NCBI GenBank assembly: GCA_028554755.1 | Contig: JAPTOF010000019.1 | Location: 7,326,001 to 7,390,000 of the forward strand | Direction: 5' to 3' | From: Cordia subcordata | Taxonomy: Eukaryota; Streptophyta; Magnoliopsida; Boraginales; Cordiaceae | DNA length: 64,000 bases | Part shown: one piece after another, positions 12,041-24,779 of the stretch | Layout: each line of letters opens with the position of its first letter | Numbering within the stretch: the stretch's first letter is position 1 | Position numbers and translations under genes: made by a program | The notes under the pieces: model-generated | The model's input: only the letters and a program-made list of their open reading frames with translations | Told to the model about the DNA's origin: nothing | Database searches by the model: none

Positions 12041-12330
12041 TCAAAGGTTTTGTAAATGAATAATATTAAAATTGTTATTAATTAAAATTTATAATATTAT
12101 TAACAAATTTGAACTGAATTGGCAAACAAATGAGAGCTAATATGACATACTTGTTTGAGCTATAATCCGCACAAATTTAAACGGTATATAGATGATTTAA
12201 GGTGCTCGACTAATGATTAATTCCTCACAAATCTTTTTCTTTTTGTTTTTTTAATCAACAGAATTTTTATTGAATAGACAAACACGTATATAATCATGCA
12301 TTAATATTCTATTTTCTCCATTTACATACT
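12041..12330. repeat. Dispersed direct repeat, copy 1 (partner at 19120-19404)
   Basis: Starts near GATCAAAGGT and shares long runs with the second copy, such as AAATGAATAATATTAAAATT, GGTGCTCGACTA, CTCACAAATCTTTTTCTTT and TTTATTGAATAGACAAACAC. It lies between duplicates A and B. No inverted-repeat ends are visible. Confidence 0.85.
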
Positions 12331-12333
12331 TGT

Positions 12334-13497
12334 CTGGAATAACACTTTCTTTGGAAAAGCATGTTTTAAATGAACCTCCAAATGCCATTAGAAATCTTTT
12401 AAGAGATGATGCATACGAAAGATTAATTTTTAATATTAGCATTGCCTTCTTAAAAAAGATTACTATTATATACTAACATTTGCATCACATCATTTATTTT
12501 TCGTTCTTTTATTTGACAATGTCGCAATATTTATCTTTTCAAACAATTGCGCCACAATTACATATGACACTTGTGGGACAATGTCTGAATTATGGAGAAG
12601 GGAAAAGGGAATGAGACTACTATCTTACAACAAAGCTAGAGAAAGCCTTTGGATACCAATTTGATATGACTTTCATCTGCTTTTTTAACATCTTTGTCTC
12701 CCTCTCGTACTTATAGGTTTCTCTTCTCCGCCTGTTCTTTTGCATCCTTCTCAAAAACTAAATAGTACTATCATCAACTCAGGAAAATAGAAAAGTTCAT
12801 AATTTTATAATGTTATGAATAAAATTTAATAATAGCTGAATATTAATATAGTTATAATAAGATAGTATGAATAGTTCTTATATAATCAACTTCCTATATC
12901 ATTATGCCATAATATTTTGTCTATTCAAAAGAATTTGAATCCATCTTCTTTTATTCATACAAAATAAATAATCAAACTTATAAGAAAACATAAATAAGAG
13001 AGGTTTGAATGTCTATATTAGGATAAAAATTAATTGGCAGATTTTGTTCAAATTTATTTTCCATTATTAATATTCTAAATACTTCACTCTGGTGGTACAT
13101 CTATCTACTCTATTCATAATATTTCCTTTCCAAAACTATTTGATTTTGCAAAAATATAAAATTTATAATTAGTGTTAAAAGCTTGCTAAAATAAGTAAAT
13201 ATATTATTCTTGCATGAACTGTAAAGATTGATAATATAAAAACAAATAAGCACATGAAAAAAAAATATATATATATATATATATTTTTTGTGTATCGCAA
13301 TGATACAATACTAATTCATAACTGACCTCGCGTTCTCAGAATTGAACAAATTGATCGCGGGAGAACACGCATATACTCTCTGTTACGAGACGTGAATATG
13401 AGGAAGACAGAGGCTTTAAGCAGAATGAGTAGATGGTCAGCTGATGTCTTCCAGAGGCCCAAAAAATTTGAAGCTCTCAGCCCAAACTCATTAGATT
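12334..13497. repeat. Direct duplicate, copy B
   Basis: Parallel to copy A as described there, but without the hAT-type insertion. At about 13437 it reads ATGG then TCAGCTGATG, about 26 bp shorter than copy A would be after removal of the insertion and one target repeat. This means copy B either lost that short piece or was duplicated in a slightly different form. Confidence 0.85.
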
Positions 13498-14095
13498 AGA
13501 TTGAGTCCGAGGTTCAGCCCAGCATTCAGAACCCATTAACTGAAAAATGTGTCAAGAGTGTGTGTGTGTGTTTTTTTCTCTATAACCTCCACCCTCAATT
13601 CAACCCCCGTCCCTCATGTGATTCGAGCCTCTATTGTTGCTACTCGGAAAAGAAATTTCGACTACTTGAGTTATTTCCTAAACCCCAACTCCTTGTGTTC
13701 AGTAATTGGTTATCGTATATTGTGAATGTCAAATCATAGTTCCTCGAAACATTTATTTAAGCTAGAAACGAGTTAACAAAAAAACGAGAATGACATTATC
13801 GTATTAGTATAATAATTTTATTTAGTAGGTAAGTCTCCGTTTAATATAATTTGGGGACAAGCTGTTCGCTTATTTGTTGTTGTTGTTGTTTTTTTTTTTT
13901 TTTCCTTTTTTTAATGTTAACTAGGTGAACTGCCTTTGTTAGACTAGTTGAGAAACTCCAAAACCTGAAAACCGTTTGTATAGCTCACATACAACAGTTC
14001 AAGCTTCCTTACGGATTGTCAAAATATTAGGTTTAATTAACCAAGAAGAAATGCTTAAATTCATATTGACAACACCTTTCACTTGGGATCTATAA
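13498..14095. other. Spacer, no gene seen
   Basis: Contains a short GT run near 13558 and T-rich tracts near 13890. No ORF or element with definable ends was found. Confidence 0.5.
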
Positions 14096-14323
14096 GGGCT
14101 CATTTGGATTAGCTTTTTTAAGAAGCGTTTTTTTTAACAGCTTTTGAAAAATAGTTTTTTTTTAGAAGCTAAAAATTCTGATTTTTAAAAAAAATTGTAT
14201 TTAAGCTTTTTTTCAGAATTTCAGCTTTTTTAGAAATTAAGTCAAATAGTTATTACAAATTTAATGTAACTTTTTCAGAAAAATTACTTTTTTTTAAAAA
14301 AAAAAGCCAATCCAAACAGATCC
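14096..14323. mobile_element. 228-bp MITE, family member 1
   Basis: The termini are GGGCTCATTTGGATTAGC and, on the other strand, GGATCTGTTTGGATTGGC, each followed by a T run. Both flanks carry TAA (14093-14095 and 14324-14326), pointing to PIF/Harbinger. The interior (TTTTGAAAAATAG, GCTAAAAATTCTG, ATGTAACTTTTTCAGAAAAA) matches the element at 16356. It may have inserted into an older SINE, since AAGTTCGAGTCAT, a B-box-like motif, follows at about 14331. Confidence 0.82.
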
Positions 14324-16355
14324 TAAATCTCAAGTTCGAGTCATCAATACACATAAGTGGATAATTACTATTGATTCTCTGAAAAAAAAATTATATTGAA
14401 AATAATAGTATATTCAAGCAAAAAATACTTATAAAACATTGGTGAACGGACCCAATGTGTCCTGGCTAGATTAGATTATAAGCAAAGGCGTGCGGGCTTT
14501 TTGTTTGTACCTATTGACGTATAGTGGAATCACACACGATTCCCTTTAGTTGAAGGCCTTATAAGCTAATGTTTTAACCTAATCTATATTTTAATTCAAC
14601 TCCCTGTAGGTTCTGAGTCGGATTAAACCATGCTGAAAAAGTGCAAATTCATTATTCCCCAAAAATAGTAAACTCGCCAAATTAATTCATTGTGGTACAG
14701 CATTAGTTCATTATTATTGTAATATTTCTCTCGTAATAATGTTATAATATTATGAGAATATCTAAATTTATGTGAAAGAATATCTTCTTAAAGAAATCAA
14801 AGTGTTTTGAGCCATTAAATTCTCTAGGAAAGTACTTCGATCCGGCATGAAACTTTTACATAGTATAGACTCTACATGTATGTAAGAGGAGAAGTTTATT
14901 CGACACAGTCGATACTCCTCCAATTTTAATCATTCTTTATGCTCTATGTCCACTATGCGTATCTACCTAAAGGAAAAGAAAGAGTACTGTAGATTAATTA
15001 ATGATATAAAGCTGAGATTCGTAAATTCCACAATAAAAAGTGCTTCAAGTAGAATTCACTTCCATAATTCCATTGTGCGAGACAACCCAGTAACATTTCT
15101 TGTCATTATTTATTTAAAAAAAATATTCACATGTAAGGAATAATTTTTTTTCCATGTAATAGGACATATTGAGAATAATAAATATTATATAAAAAATATT
15201 TTTATAAGAGAAACCAATAATTGCAACTGTCCCGCCACCATACACTCTAGCATCAGCGCAAGGTATTTAGAGTTTTTTTCACATTAGGAGCAAATTATTT
15301 ATCAATTAAATTTATTGGATCTTTCTGTAAAATTAGTCATTTCATATCCCATGCTTTGCACGAATTTATTTAGTTTTTCTGTATGTTTTTTATTTTTCTA
15401 AATATTTATAGATGTGATTTTTTTTTTGTGTGTGTTTTTTGGTTTTTCATGTGGTGTTTATTTTTTCTAAATATCTATAAAAATTAATTCTTGTGTTTTT
15501 TTAGTTTTTTTTTAAATATCCCATGAATGTGATACCATTACATTCAAAAATTATTTATAACTATTAATATTCACTTTTATAATTCAATGACATGCCTCAA
15601 CCATTTTGACTTGTAGTCATTACATAGATTTATTAGTATTAAAGACTATTTAATAGAAATAAATAAAAAAAATTAATTAAAAGATTATATGGCATCTACT
15701 AAAGCCTCCTAAATTTTGATCAAGTATAATTTTATTACTACTACTACTAAATATATAGAAGAATTACTAAATATTATTTCATTTTTTGTAGTAATTTTTG
15801 TACCATTATTCTTATTTGAATATTTAAAAATAATAGGGACTAACTTAAGAAAAAAATGCTACTTATAACATAGTTTCCTCATTAGTTAATGTACTATATC
15901 TCTAAAATCTATATCCTATAATATTATATTCTATAATGGGATTAATTTGAATAAATTTGTGAAATATTCAGGATTAATATAAATATATTGAAATAATAAA
16001 AACTTTGAATATGTTTACTGGCTAATTTGACTATATCCTTAAAATATTATAGACTAATTTAAATAGTTTTAAAAAGTTCATTATTTTATTTATATTTGTA
16101 CTAATTTGAATAACTTTGTTAAATATAAAGGACCGATATAAAATTTTTTAAATAATAAAAATTAATGTGATTATTTAGGGACTAATTTGGCTATGGAGTA
16201 AAATATTATAAAATAACATGAATATTTTAAAACAATAAAAGCTTATTTATAGAAAAATAACAATATTAGGGGCAAATAACATAATTTATACCTTTGAATT
16301 TAATGATTATTTTAACCTTGCACATCACCACTTGCGAGAGTATAAAATTAACATA
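14324..16355. other. Very AT-rich spacer, no gene seen
   Basis: Long A and T tracts and short ORFs only. One 65-codon ORF at 14946-15143 has no recognisable domain and looks spurious. Confidence 0.5.
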
Positions 16356-16582
16356 GGGCTCGTTTGGATTGGCTTTTTTAAAAGAGTTTTTTTAATAGCT
16401 TTTGAAAAATAGCTTCTTTTTAGAGGCTAAAAATTCTGGCTTCTAAAAAAAGCTAGATTTGAGCTTTTTTCAGAGTTTTAACTTTTTTAAAAACCAAATG
16501 AAGTAGTTATTGCAAAAATAATATAACTTTTTCAGAAAAAAAAAGTATTTTTTCCTTAAAAAAAACTAATCCAAACGGGCCC
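16356..16582. mobile_element. 227-bp MITE, family member 2
   Basis: The termini are GGGCTCGTTTGGATTGGC and, on the other strand, GGGCCCGTTTGGATTAG. The interior matches the element at 14096 across its length with scattered differences. The flanks are ATA and TTA, so the three-base target repeat is imperfect here. Confidence 0.82.
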
Positions 16583-17207
16583 TTATACTCTTTTAATAGA
16601 AGCTGATTTAGCATGCTTTTTTAGCTCTATTCCGTATAACTTATATACAGGGATGTGAACCAGAAGCAAATTAAACTCTTGTACCTAAGCAAGCAACTCC
16701 ACATATGGGACACAATGGAATGCATTCTTTTAAAAAAAAAAAAAATTTCGGGCCCATCCATAGGGTACAGGGTATGTTGGACTGAAATTAAAATATTTTA
16801 TTAGTATTTATATTCAAATTAGTGAAGTTAAAGGGATTAAATAATTTTGTAAACAAATATCTAAAAGATGAGAAGCATTTTAAGATATCATGTATGGTCT
16901 TCTTTATGTCAAGAACTTTTAGATGATATGTAATCACTTAAACATATCAGGACTGTCAAGGGCACGAGTAATTTCAATAGCGAAAAATCAATTATCATCA
17001 CGTTTTGATGCTTTTTTTCAATCAAGAACAAAATTAAAAATTATATTAAAATCAAAAATACTTACAAGAGTACAAAGATGTTACACAAAAGCACAAGATA
17101 CAAAATAAGAAAAAAATTTATACAGAAACAAACATGACTTTGCAAAATTAGTTCAAGTCCAAAGAAAAACAAAGAAACATATCATAATCGCATAAGTGAC
17201 TAAATCT
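16583..17207. other. Spacer, no gene seen
   Basis: A 61-codon ORF at 16923-17108 shows no domain. The A-rich composition and a GTAAG on the minus strand near 17060 hint at decayed transposon or intron sequence, without proof. Confidence 0.4.
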
Positions 17208-17593
17208 ACCACACGATTAACACGACCAAATAAATAGACAGTTGCACAATCAGGATAGGAAAATAGGAGAAATTTCCAAACAACAGGCAATCCCCTCCAA
17301 ACATTTTGATACTAAATATCCCTTTATGAGGTGAGAAATTCTGTCGACTCATCTAATAACATACAATAGCAAAGCAAGGCATTCTTTTTAACCAAGATCT
17401 ACCACACGATTGACACGACCAAATACATGGACGGTTGCACAACCAAGACAGGAAAATAAGAGAAATTTCCAAACAATAGACAATTGCCTCTAGACGTTTT
17501 GATGCAAAATATCCTTTTATGAGGTAAGAAATTTTGTCGACTCATCCGATAACATACAATAGCAAAGCAAGGCATTCTTTTTAACCACGAGCT
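17208..17593. repeat. Tandem repeat, two copies of a 193-bp unit
   Basis: Unit 1 starts at 17208 and unit 2 at 17401. Both begin ACCACACGATT and end with CAATAGCAAAGCAAGGCATT then CTTTTTAACCA. They share ACACGACCAAATA, AGAGAAATTTCCAAACAA-type runs and GTCGACTCATC with about 10 percent differences. No coding role is evident. Confidence 0.88.
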
Positions 17594-19119
17594 CACTTTA
17601 TAAAAAATAAACTACATTAAAACTCTTTTCCAAAAGCTATAAATCACTTGGTGATCGATGAATACATGTTACTGTATTACATGTGCTATACATATATTTA
17701 TAATCATATAATATAAAGTTGAGTTTAAAATTTTTTAACTATAATAAATTGATACACAACTACTTCTTCCTAATCTTTTAGGGCCCAAAAACCTATGCGG
17801 AGATATTTTGCAATTGGGCCCCCACAAAATAGTGAATTAGTATTTATAGCTTGTTAATTATGTCGCGAGAGTCTAAAAGTATATAATAAAACAACGTAAC
17901 AGAAGAAAAAGGAAAAAAAATAAGAAGAGTATAAGATGAAACATAAAAAGGAAGGTGAGAAATTTCTGGCGCAATCACGTTGCTATATAATTATGTCGGA
18001 TACTCGCTTACCTTCGTCTCTCCAATTCAACGCTGAGTAATTATCATTACTCATTTTCGTAGTTATTTCACGCGACCTATGGTGCATTAACACCTGCATG
18101 TTTAGGTGTTTAAGAATTTTTATTTTTTGTTAACTGTTATCCACGTATTTATTAAAAAGAAAAATTATACAAGTGAGTCAAGTTGTTAATGTCTTTTAGG
18201 TTGTAAATTTTAGCACTAAATTGTGGAACTTTTGGACAATAAAAGAGTGTTGTACACTTATGATAAACCACCAGAACATTTAATACATTTTACCTTATTA
18301 TATATAAAGGGTAGATTGTTCCACATATTACTAAATCATTTACTTAGTCATGTTTTAATCATTGAACTAGCATTATTTATCTCGTGCAAAGCACGAGTTA
18401 ATTTATTTTTAATAGCAAATATTAAATTTTTATTGAGTTTATTTATTTTTAATTAAACACAACAAACTGTCTTGTGTGTAAATAACATGATAATTACGTA
18501 TAAACTAAGATTAAAAAATAATTCAACAAGTTTTTTTATATGTGCAGGTTTGTGCCCGAAACATATGTAGTAATATTAAAGAATTAAACTAAAATTAAAA
18601 AACCAATTGAATACACGACTAATATAGATTACTTAAACAAAATAAAATGAATTACAAGAAATAAAAAGAAAATATTTATAAGGAAAAAGGTGAGAAAATA
18701 TCAAATGTCAACTAGGATTGAGATTGGATTCAATCTCCTTAAGAATTTAACATGCTACTAACGTGTTAATAGCTTCTTGCGCAAACTTCCTGAGGTATAA
18801 TGGTTTACCTTTTGTGAATGCATCACTCAAACCATATAAGCCAATTATAAGAATGGGGTTAAAACTTTCTCAACTATGCAAGCCTATAAACTATGAGAAT
18901 AAGTATATGCAAAAAAGAACTTCATTGTTTTTTGTTTGTCTTGAAATTTTGACAATGCAACTATTTACAATTAAATCAACCATAAACAAGGCATTCCAAG
19001 GATTTCAAAACATCTTTACAATTAACTTTATGGCTTAAAAGTCACCTTAAAAATGACACTCCAAGGGTTTCAAAACTCATATGTATTAACCTCTATAAGC
19101 AACATAAACATTGTGGAAA
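17594..19119. other. AT-rich spacer with one minus-strand coding-like fragment
   Basis: No gene model can be built. On the minus strand about 18857-18754 reads as a peptide containing IIGLYGLSDAF and KPLYLRKFAQEAINTLV before a stop. It is protein-like but not assigned to a family; see the findings. Confidence 0.3.
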
Positions 19120-19404
19120 GATCAAAGGTCGTCTAAATGAATAATATTAAAATTGTTATTCATTAAATTTATAATATTATTAACAAATTTTAATTGAGTT
19201 GGCAAATAAATGAGAGCTAATATGGCATACTTCTTTGATTTATAACCCATACAAATTTAAACTATATATGGATGATTTAAGGTGCTCGACTATTAATTCC
19301 TCACAAATCTTTTTCTTTCTTTTTTTTTTTATCAACAGAATTTTTATTGAATAGACAAACACGTATAAAATCATGCATCAATATTTTATTTTGCCTATTT
19401 ATAA
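19120..19404. repeat. Dispersed direct repeat, copy 2
   Basis: Same orientation as 12041-12330, roughly 85-90 percent alike by eye, starting GATCAAAGG and ending near ATCATGCAT(T/C)AATATT. The flanks of the two copies are unrelated, so the borders of similarity mark the ends of a mobile or duplicated unit. Confidence 0.85.
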
Positions 19405-21699
19405 AAGATTGAATTTCAAGCATGATAACTTTATGAATACGAAAACGCATATAATTGAGAATTTTGGTAAAAGAAAATTACTTGTTTACTTCCGTAGTCG
19501 CATGTTCTCATTTTGAGGTCTTAATTAGAATCTCTACCAATTGATTATTCTTCCTCTCTTTAATCTATTTACTTTGTCTGATAGGAAAGAAGATGATGTT
19601 ATATTTATAAATCAAGATAAAACAGTCATAACTTTTTAGATACAGAAAAAGGGACTTAGACTCATCAGATGATTAATTTGGTCATTAGATAGTCGTGACT
19701 TTTCAGATACGGAAAAAAAAGACTCGACTAATTAGATGATCAATTTAGTCACTAGTCCCACCCATCACAGATTCAATGGCATACATGATGCTTAAGTCAT
19801 ACATATCATAGAAACTTTTTTGTACCATTTTTCTAACTTGTCGAGTCTAATATTCTTACAATTAAAACTCTAAAATATGTGATTAATCTTAAATTTATCA
19901 AAAGCGGTTTAGGGCTTTTTAAAAAAAATAATTTTCCAGTCGAACTGTTTTGGGAGGTTTTATAATTTTGTAAAACCAAAACCGTCCAAAATAACAACAA
20001 TCGATAATTTTTGTTAATTAGGTTTTGGGTAGCTTTTTAACGATTTAAAATTTGATTAACAGGTATTTAATTATATAACATAACCAACATTGACAAACCA
20101 AATTGCTAGATGCATGGATTCTTTGCATTTTTTATGCGTTAGAAGCTATGCATATTATAACTTTTCTCGCAATATGACAGGTAGTGTTGTATATAATGGC
20201 TGACAAATATAAAATATTTTGATAGTAATTCAAGATAAAGTTAGATTGTTGGACTTGTAAACAAAAAGCAACCCTTGTTATCGATTTTTAAGTTGCGATA
20301 AAATAGTCATTATCAAATATATTTTATTGTGTGCCATTAAATCATATTTGCATTTGCTAATTTTAATATATAATGTATGTGTTTATGTATATATAAATAA
20401 TATAGGGAGAGGTTCGTTTTAAATTACAATTCTTTTGTCAAAATTAAAAATTAAACCGCTCATTTTAATTTTTAAAAAATAAAATCATGAACTACCGAAC
20501 CACTTTAAAGATCATTCATTCACTATCGAAAGTTTTTATGATTTTGTGTACAACCCTTCCTGGGATACGTGTTCCTCAAAGGAGAACGGTGGTCCTACGT
20601 GGTGGTCGTATTGAAACCGACGTTGAACCAAAAACAAGCGCACTGCTGTTTTTAGTTGGAATGGAACGTAATTACAAAAAATGTCCTTCAAGTTGACAGT
20701 TAAGATCAACAGTTAGCACGTTGAAAGCAACAGGCACGTGTAGGTTTAGGTTGGGTTTATTTGATTTTTTTTTTTTGAATTTGGGATTTTTGGAAAATTC
20801 TTGTAATTCTTTTTTCCCGAAAGATGAAAGATATTATAATAAAGTACAAAGGATTAATTTAGACCTTGGACGTGAATAATTTTAATGTTTTTATTGTTTA
20901 TTTATCATACTTAATACGTTACTTTACCGCTTCACTTTCATGTGTGACTTATTTTGAGTCTTACACATAGACAATTTATTTATTTATTTCTCTTACATGA
21001 CAATGCTGTTGCAATTATATGTGGCGATATGAATATTTTATTGTATAGGCCATGTGGTGTCTCGAAAATTTGGATGAAAACAAATGCCAAGGCTTAGAAT
21101 TGTTACTTTAGTTTATAGTATGTATAGATAGATTCAAGACAAGGTTATCCAACTACATAATTTATCTATTTTCCATCCTACCTCAAAAATAAGAATTGAC
21201 CATCATTACAGTTATTGTCTCTAATAAAAAATAAATAAATCCAATAAATTTTAAGACTTATAATTAAAAGTGAATTAATTTAAGTGAGTCTAGAACCAAA
21301 AGACATACCAGAAAATTCACATAATAAGCCTTAAACCTCCCGTGTATTATGGGGTCAAAACTATCAGGATGTCAAGGGTCACATAAAGTAGGACAACAAA
21401 ATATTCCACACCCGTGAATCTCCGAGGAGAGTGATGGGAACTCATGAAAGGAGCACATGCACCTGTAATAAGCAAGTTCACTGGCTACAAAAATAACTAA
21501 TTAACTTACCCAGCTGTCACTCTTCTCTTCATTCATCCGAAAAATAAAAAATGAAAAAAATATATATTAGAAATTCCCAAGTCAACCCTGTCCACATTTC
21601 AATTCTTCCCCTACCGCTCCATTCTCTCTCTCTCTCTCTCCCCACACTGGGATTCCAGAAGCTACTCAACCCGTTTATTTTTCTTTTTCTTTTTTCTTG
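19405..21699. other. AT-rich spacer, no gene seen
   Basis: No ORF with a recognisable domain. A 69-codon ORF at 20487-20696 looks random. A CT run at about 21624-21640 is a short microsatellite. Confidence 0.5.
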
Positions 21700-21850
21700 A
21701 TATAATGGTCAATCGTAGATAGGTAGATAGAGATAAAAAAATAGTTTAAGTAGTTGTGATTATTTCAAAAATAATGACACGAGTTTAAATCTCATTGTTT
21801 TCAGAGAATTTTGTATGAGGATAGTTTTTTATACAAAATTTTAGTTTTTA
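21700..21850 (+). repeat. Possible tRNA-derived SINE relic
   Basis: GACACGAGTTTAAATCTCA at about 21776 resembles a degraded B box with its flanks. The AGAGAATTTTGTATGAGGATAG that follows is like the body of some plant SINEs. I could not fix an A box or a target repeat. Confidence 0.3.
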
Positions 21851-24700
21851 CACTTTTGGAGCTGGTTTGAATTGATGGAAATAAGAGAAGATTTATGATG
21901 TAAGATAACTTCTTTTTTTTTTTTTAATCTTATTTGAAGTGTAAAAAATTTTTAAAAGGAATAAAGAAATTAAAAGATGCTCATTATCATTGGCTTTGTG
22001 ATGTTAATCTTGTTACTCTTAAATTTGCAAAATCATAGATTGAGTAGAATCTCATAATTATAATAATGCTAATGTACCTTGATCCTTTTAAGAAATTATC
22101 TATTATTCGTAATCAATTAAAGAAAGAGTCAGTTTGTCATGAAACAGTGGGAATAAGGGCAGTTGTCAACCATATGTCTCTCTTCCACAGAATCATCGAG
22201 ATTCCATTGCATTTCTCAACTTCTACCTTTCTTCTACCTTTGCTTTGTCTAACCCCGGCCCTTGCCCGGAGATTTAGGCTTGTTTTCTTCTTTTTGGTTA
22301 ACTTTTCTCCTGCCCTGATCTTTTTATTTGTGTTTTTAGTTCTTTTTTATTGCGGTCTATTGTGTCTTGTTAGCTTTGTTTTTACTTCAAATTTAATTTA
22401 TGGACTTCTTCTTACTAGATATGGATTAAGGATCTTTGCTTTCCGACTCTTGGCTTCTTTGAGGATGTTAATATTGTTTAACTTTGATTTCCCAGCTTGG
22501 GTCTAATGATCTTTATTGCAGGTTTGACCGTGGTTGTGTTTGCAATATGGTTGGTGGTTTTGCTTGTTGACAAATTGGCTTATTGAAAGTGTTGCAAGCC
22601 ATGTGAAAAGAATCTTTTTCTAAACTTTCAGAGTTTAGGAGGATGGGCTCTTATTTCATCTTGAAATTGTTCTTGTTTCTTGTGTTGTCATTTCTATGAC
22701 TTTTTTGAAGGTTATTTGACGAATGTGTGCTATGTCTTGTGATGATGATGTGTGGATTTATAGGCCTAGATGCCATGGTTAGCGGTGGTTGATTGTTCTC
22801 TTATATTATTAATCAAGTTTTAGGATCATTGTTATTATATTTCTATACTTGTTAAATTATGTACGACTAATTATTTTATGTTGGACAAAAAAAAAAAAAA
22901 AAGAAATAGTCTACATTGCACGAGGGTGTATTTTTAATCGGATGACTAATTTATCAATTCATTTCCTCCTCAATTTAAATAAGATAATGCTAAATGGCAT
23001 TTCATGATCCTTTTCCTCGTTCTTTTTTTCTTTTTTTGTTTGCCTACGTTGTTATCAACTCCTCTCAGTTTGTTAAAAAGGCATCAGGCCCCATGTGAAG
23101 CAAAGATCTCTCATGATCCCCTATAATAATTGAAAAGGATAAAATGCACGTGTTATCTTCTATGGTGTTAGTAATTGAATGATTGCTTTTTTTTTTTTTT
23201 AAAGGTGGCACATAATATACTACATTTATGTTTTTCGTCTAAATTAACTTATTGTATATCAAAAGAGTTTTTTTTTTGCGCATATATGAGTATTAAAACT
23301 AGTAATATGTAATATATTCCCACAAAATACATAAATTTTTAACTAACAATGATTAGATAATAATAGAAAATAGGTGATGTACAATCTTTTCAAAGTACAA
23401 GGGAGTAATGTGGTACGTTTTGAAAATATATGGGGGATAGTCAGCTAATTAGACAAACCATAGTGGAATAATCAACTACTTAGATAAATCAAAGGGGATT
23501 AACTTGTCACTCATTAAAAACATAGGAGACTAATGTTTTAAGTTTTAAAACACAAGGGATTGATAAGCTAATTACAGAAACTATAGGGAATAATGTATAT
23601 TTTACTCTAACGGAAAATAAGCACATGTTCCTTCTCTATCCAAAAAATAATCTTTTTTAACAAATTGTTGACTAAAATAATAAATTGACATTTGTGTATA
23701 AAGGATTCCATGTACTTTTAGAGAATCAAAAGGGCCGTTACACTTTTAGAGGACCATAAGATGCATGTGCTTATTTTTAATTAGCCGCTAAGAATAACTC
23801 TTTTTAGACGGAGATGATAAGTGTATACCTATTTTCAATTACCATAAAGTAATAATTACAATGAAGTCTTTATGTCACAAAGGTTCTATAGACTTTTAAA
23901 AGATTACAGGAGGATCTTAGCAATCTATTTACTTATTTTTTCTTTTTGTTTTATTTAGAGAAAGATAATTCAAATCATTTCGTTTCCTTTACAACTTTTT
24001 ACTCTCAGTTCATTTTCCTTTTCTTGATATGGTCCTCGTTTCTTTTCCTGTCCCTACATAATTCAAATACAGTATTGATTCACTAATTGAAAGAAATCAG
24101 TTAATAACGAATATCCCTCATAATTTATATTGCACATATCGTATGAAAATATGATTTCATGTTTCACTTCATGTGTCCAAAATCTATCAACTAGTAGATG
24201 AGTTAAACTTCAGCAGATACATTATTTATTATTTCTCTTCTATTGCTCTTCTTCTCTTAAATTAGACTTTTTGTTTTTCAATTTTAGTTTCCCAATTTAA
24301 ATATTTTACAAAAAATTATTGTAAAATTTCTTAATAAAAAATGTGATTAGTTTAAATTTTAACAAGAATAAAATTTTACAAAACAAATTTATATCTTATG
24401 TTCATATAAACGATCAAAATCAATTGTTTATAATAAATAAAAGTTACTTATTTTCTTTACATATGGCACTACTTTCAGCAACAATAATTTTGTCATCATT
24501 GTTTTCACTGTGGCCCCCTAGATGCCCTAGCAACAACAGTTAGAGATACATATGATTTATGATCCAAGCTCGAATCCAATCTCCTATTATGTGTTGAATG
24601 TCTTTGACTTAATTAGCGTATAATATAAGAGACGTATTGTGCACTCGAGACTTATTGGTTGGCAGTCGGACTCTATCGAGTGTATTGGTGGTCGAATTTC
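21851..24700. other. Spacer with a possible retroposon tail, no gene model
   Basis: A 146-codon ORF at 22066-22506 is hydrophobic but is rich in T runs and shows no domain. A stretch of transcript-like T-rich sequence ends in a 16-A tract at about 22888-22903, which could be the poly(A) tail of an old retroposed copy. No flanking target repeat was found. Around 23400-23600 there are low-complexity phrases that recur loosely at 44.7-45.0 kb, suggesting an old middle-repetitive element. Confidence 0.3.
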
Positions 24701-24779
24701 GTTAACTAAATTTCTCCTGTAACGAAAAAAAAAATCTCCACCATGTTGACAAAGAGAAAGCCAAATGCCAGTGGTGCAC

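Noticed and set aside
10236..13497. Copies A and B as the two LTRs of one retrotransposon
   Set aside because: No shared TG...CA borders, primer-binding site or flanking target repeat could be fixed, and the interior would be only about 290 bp.
22066..22506. 146-codon hydrophobic ORF as a membrane protein
   Set aside because: No conserved domain. The hydrophobicity comes from T-rich, low-complexity DNA, and it is not flanked by gene signals.
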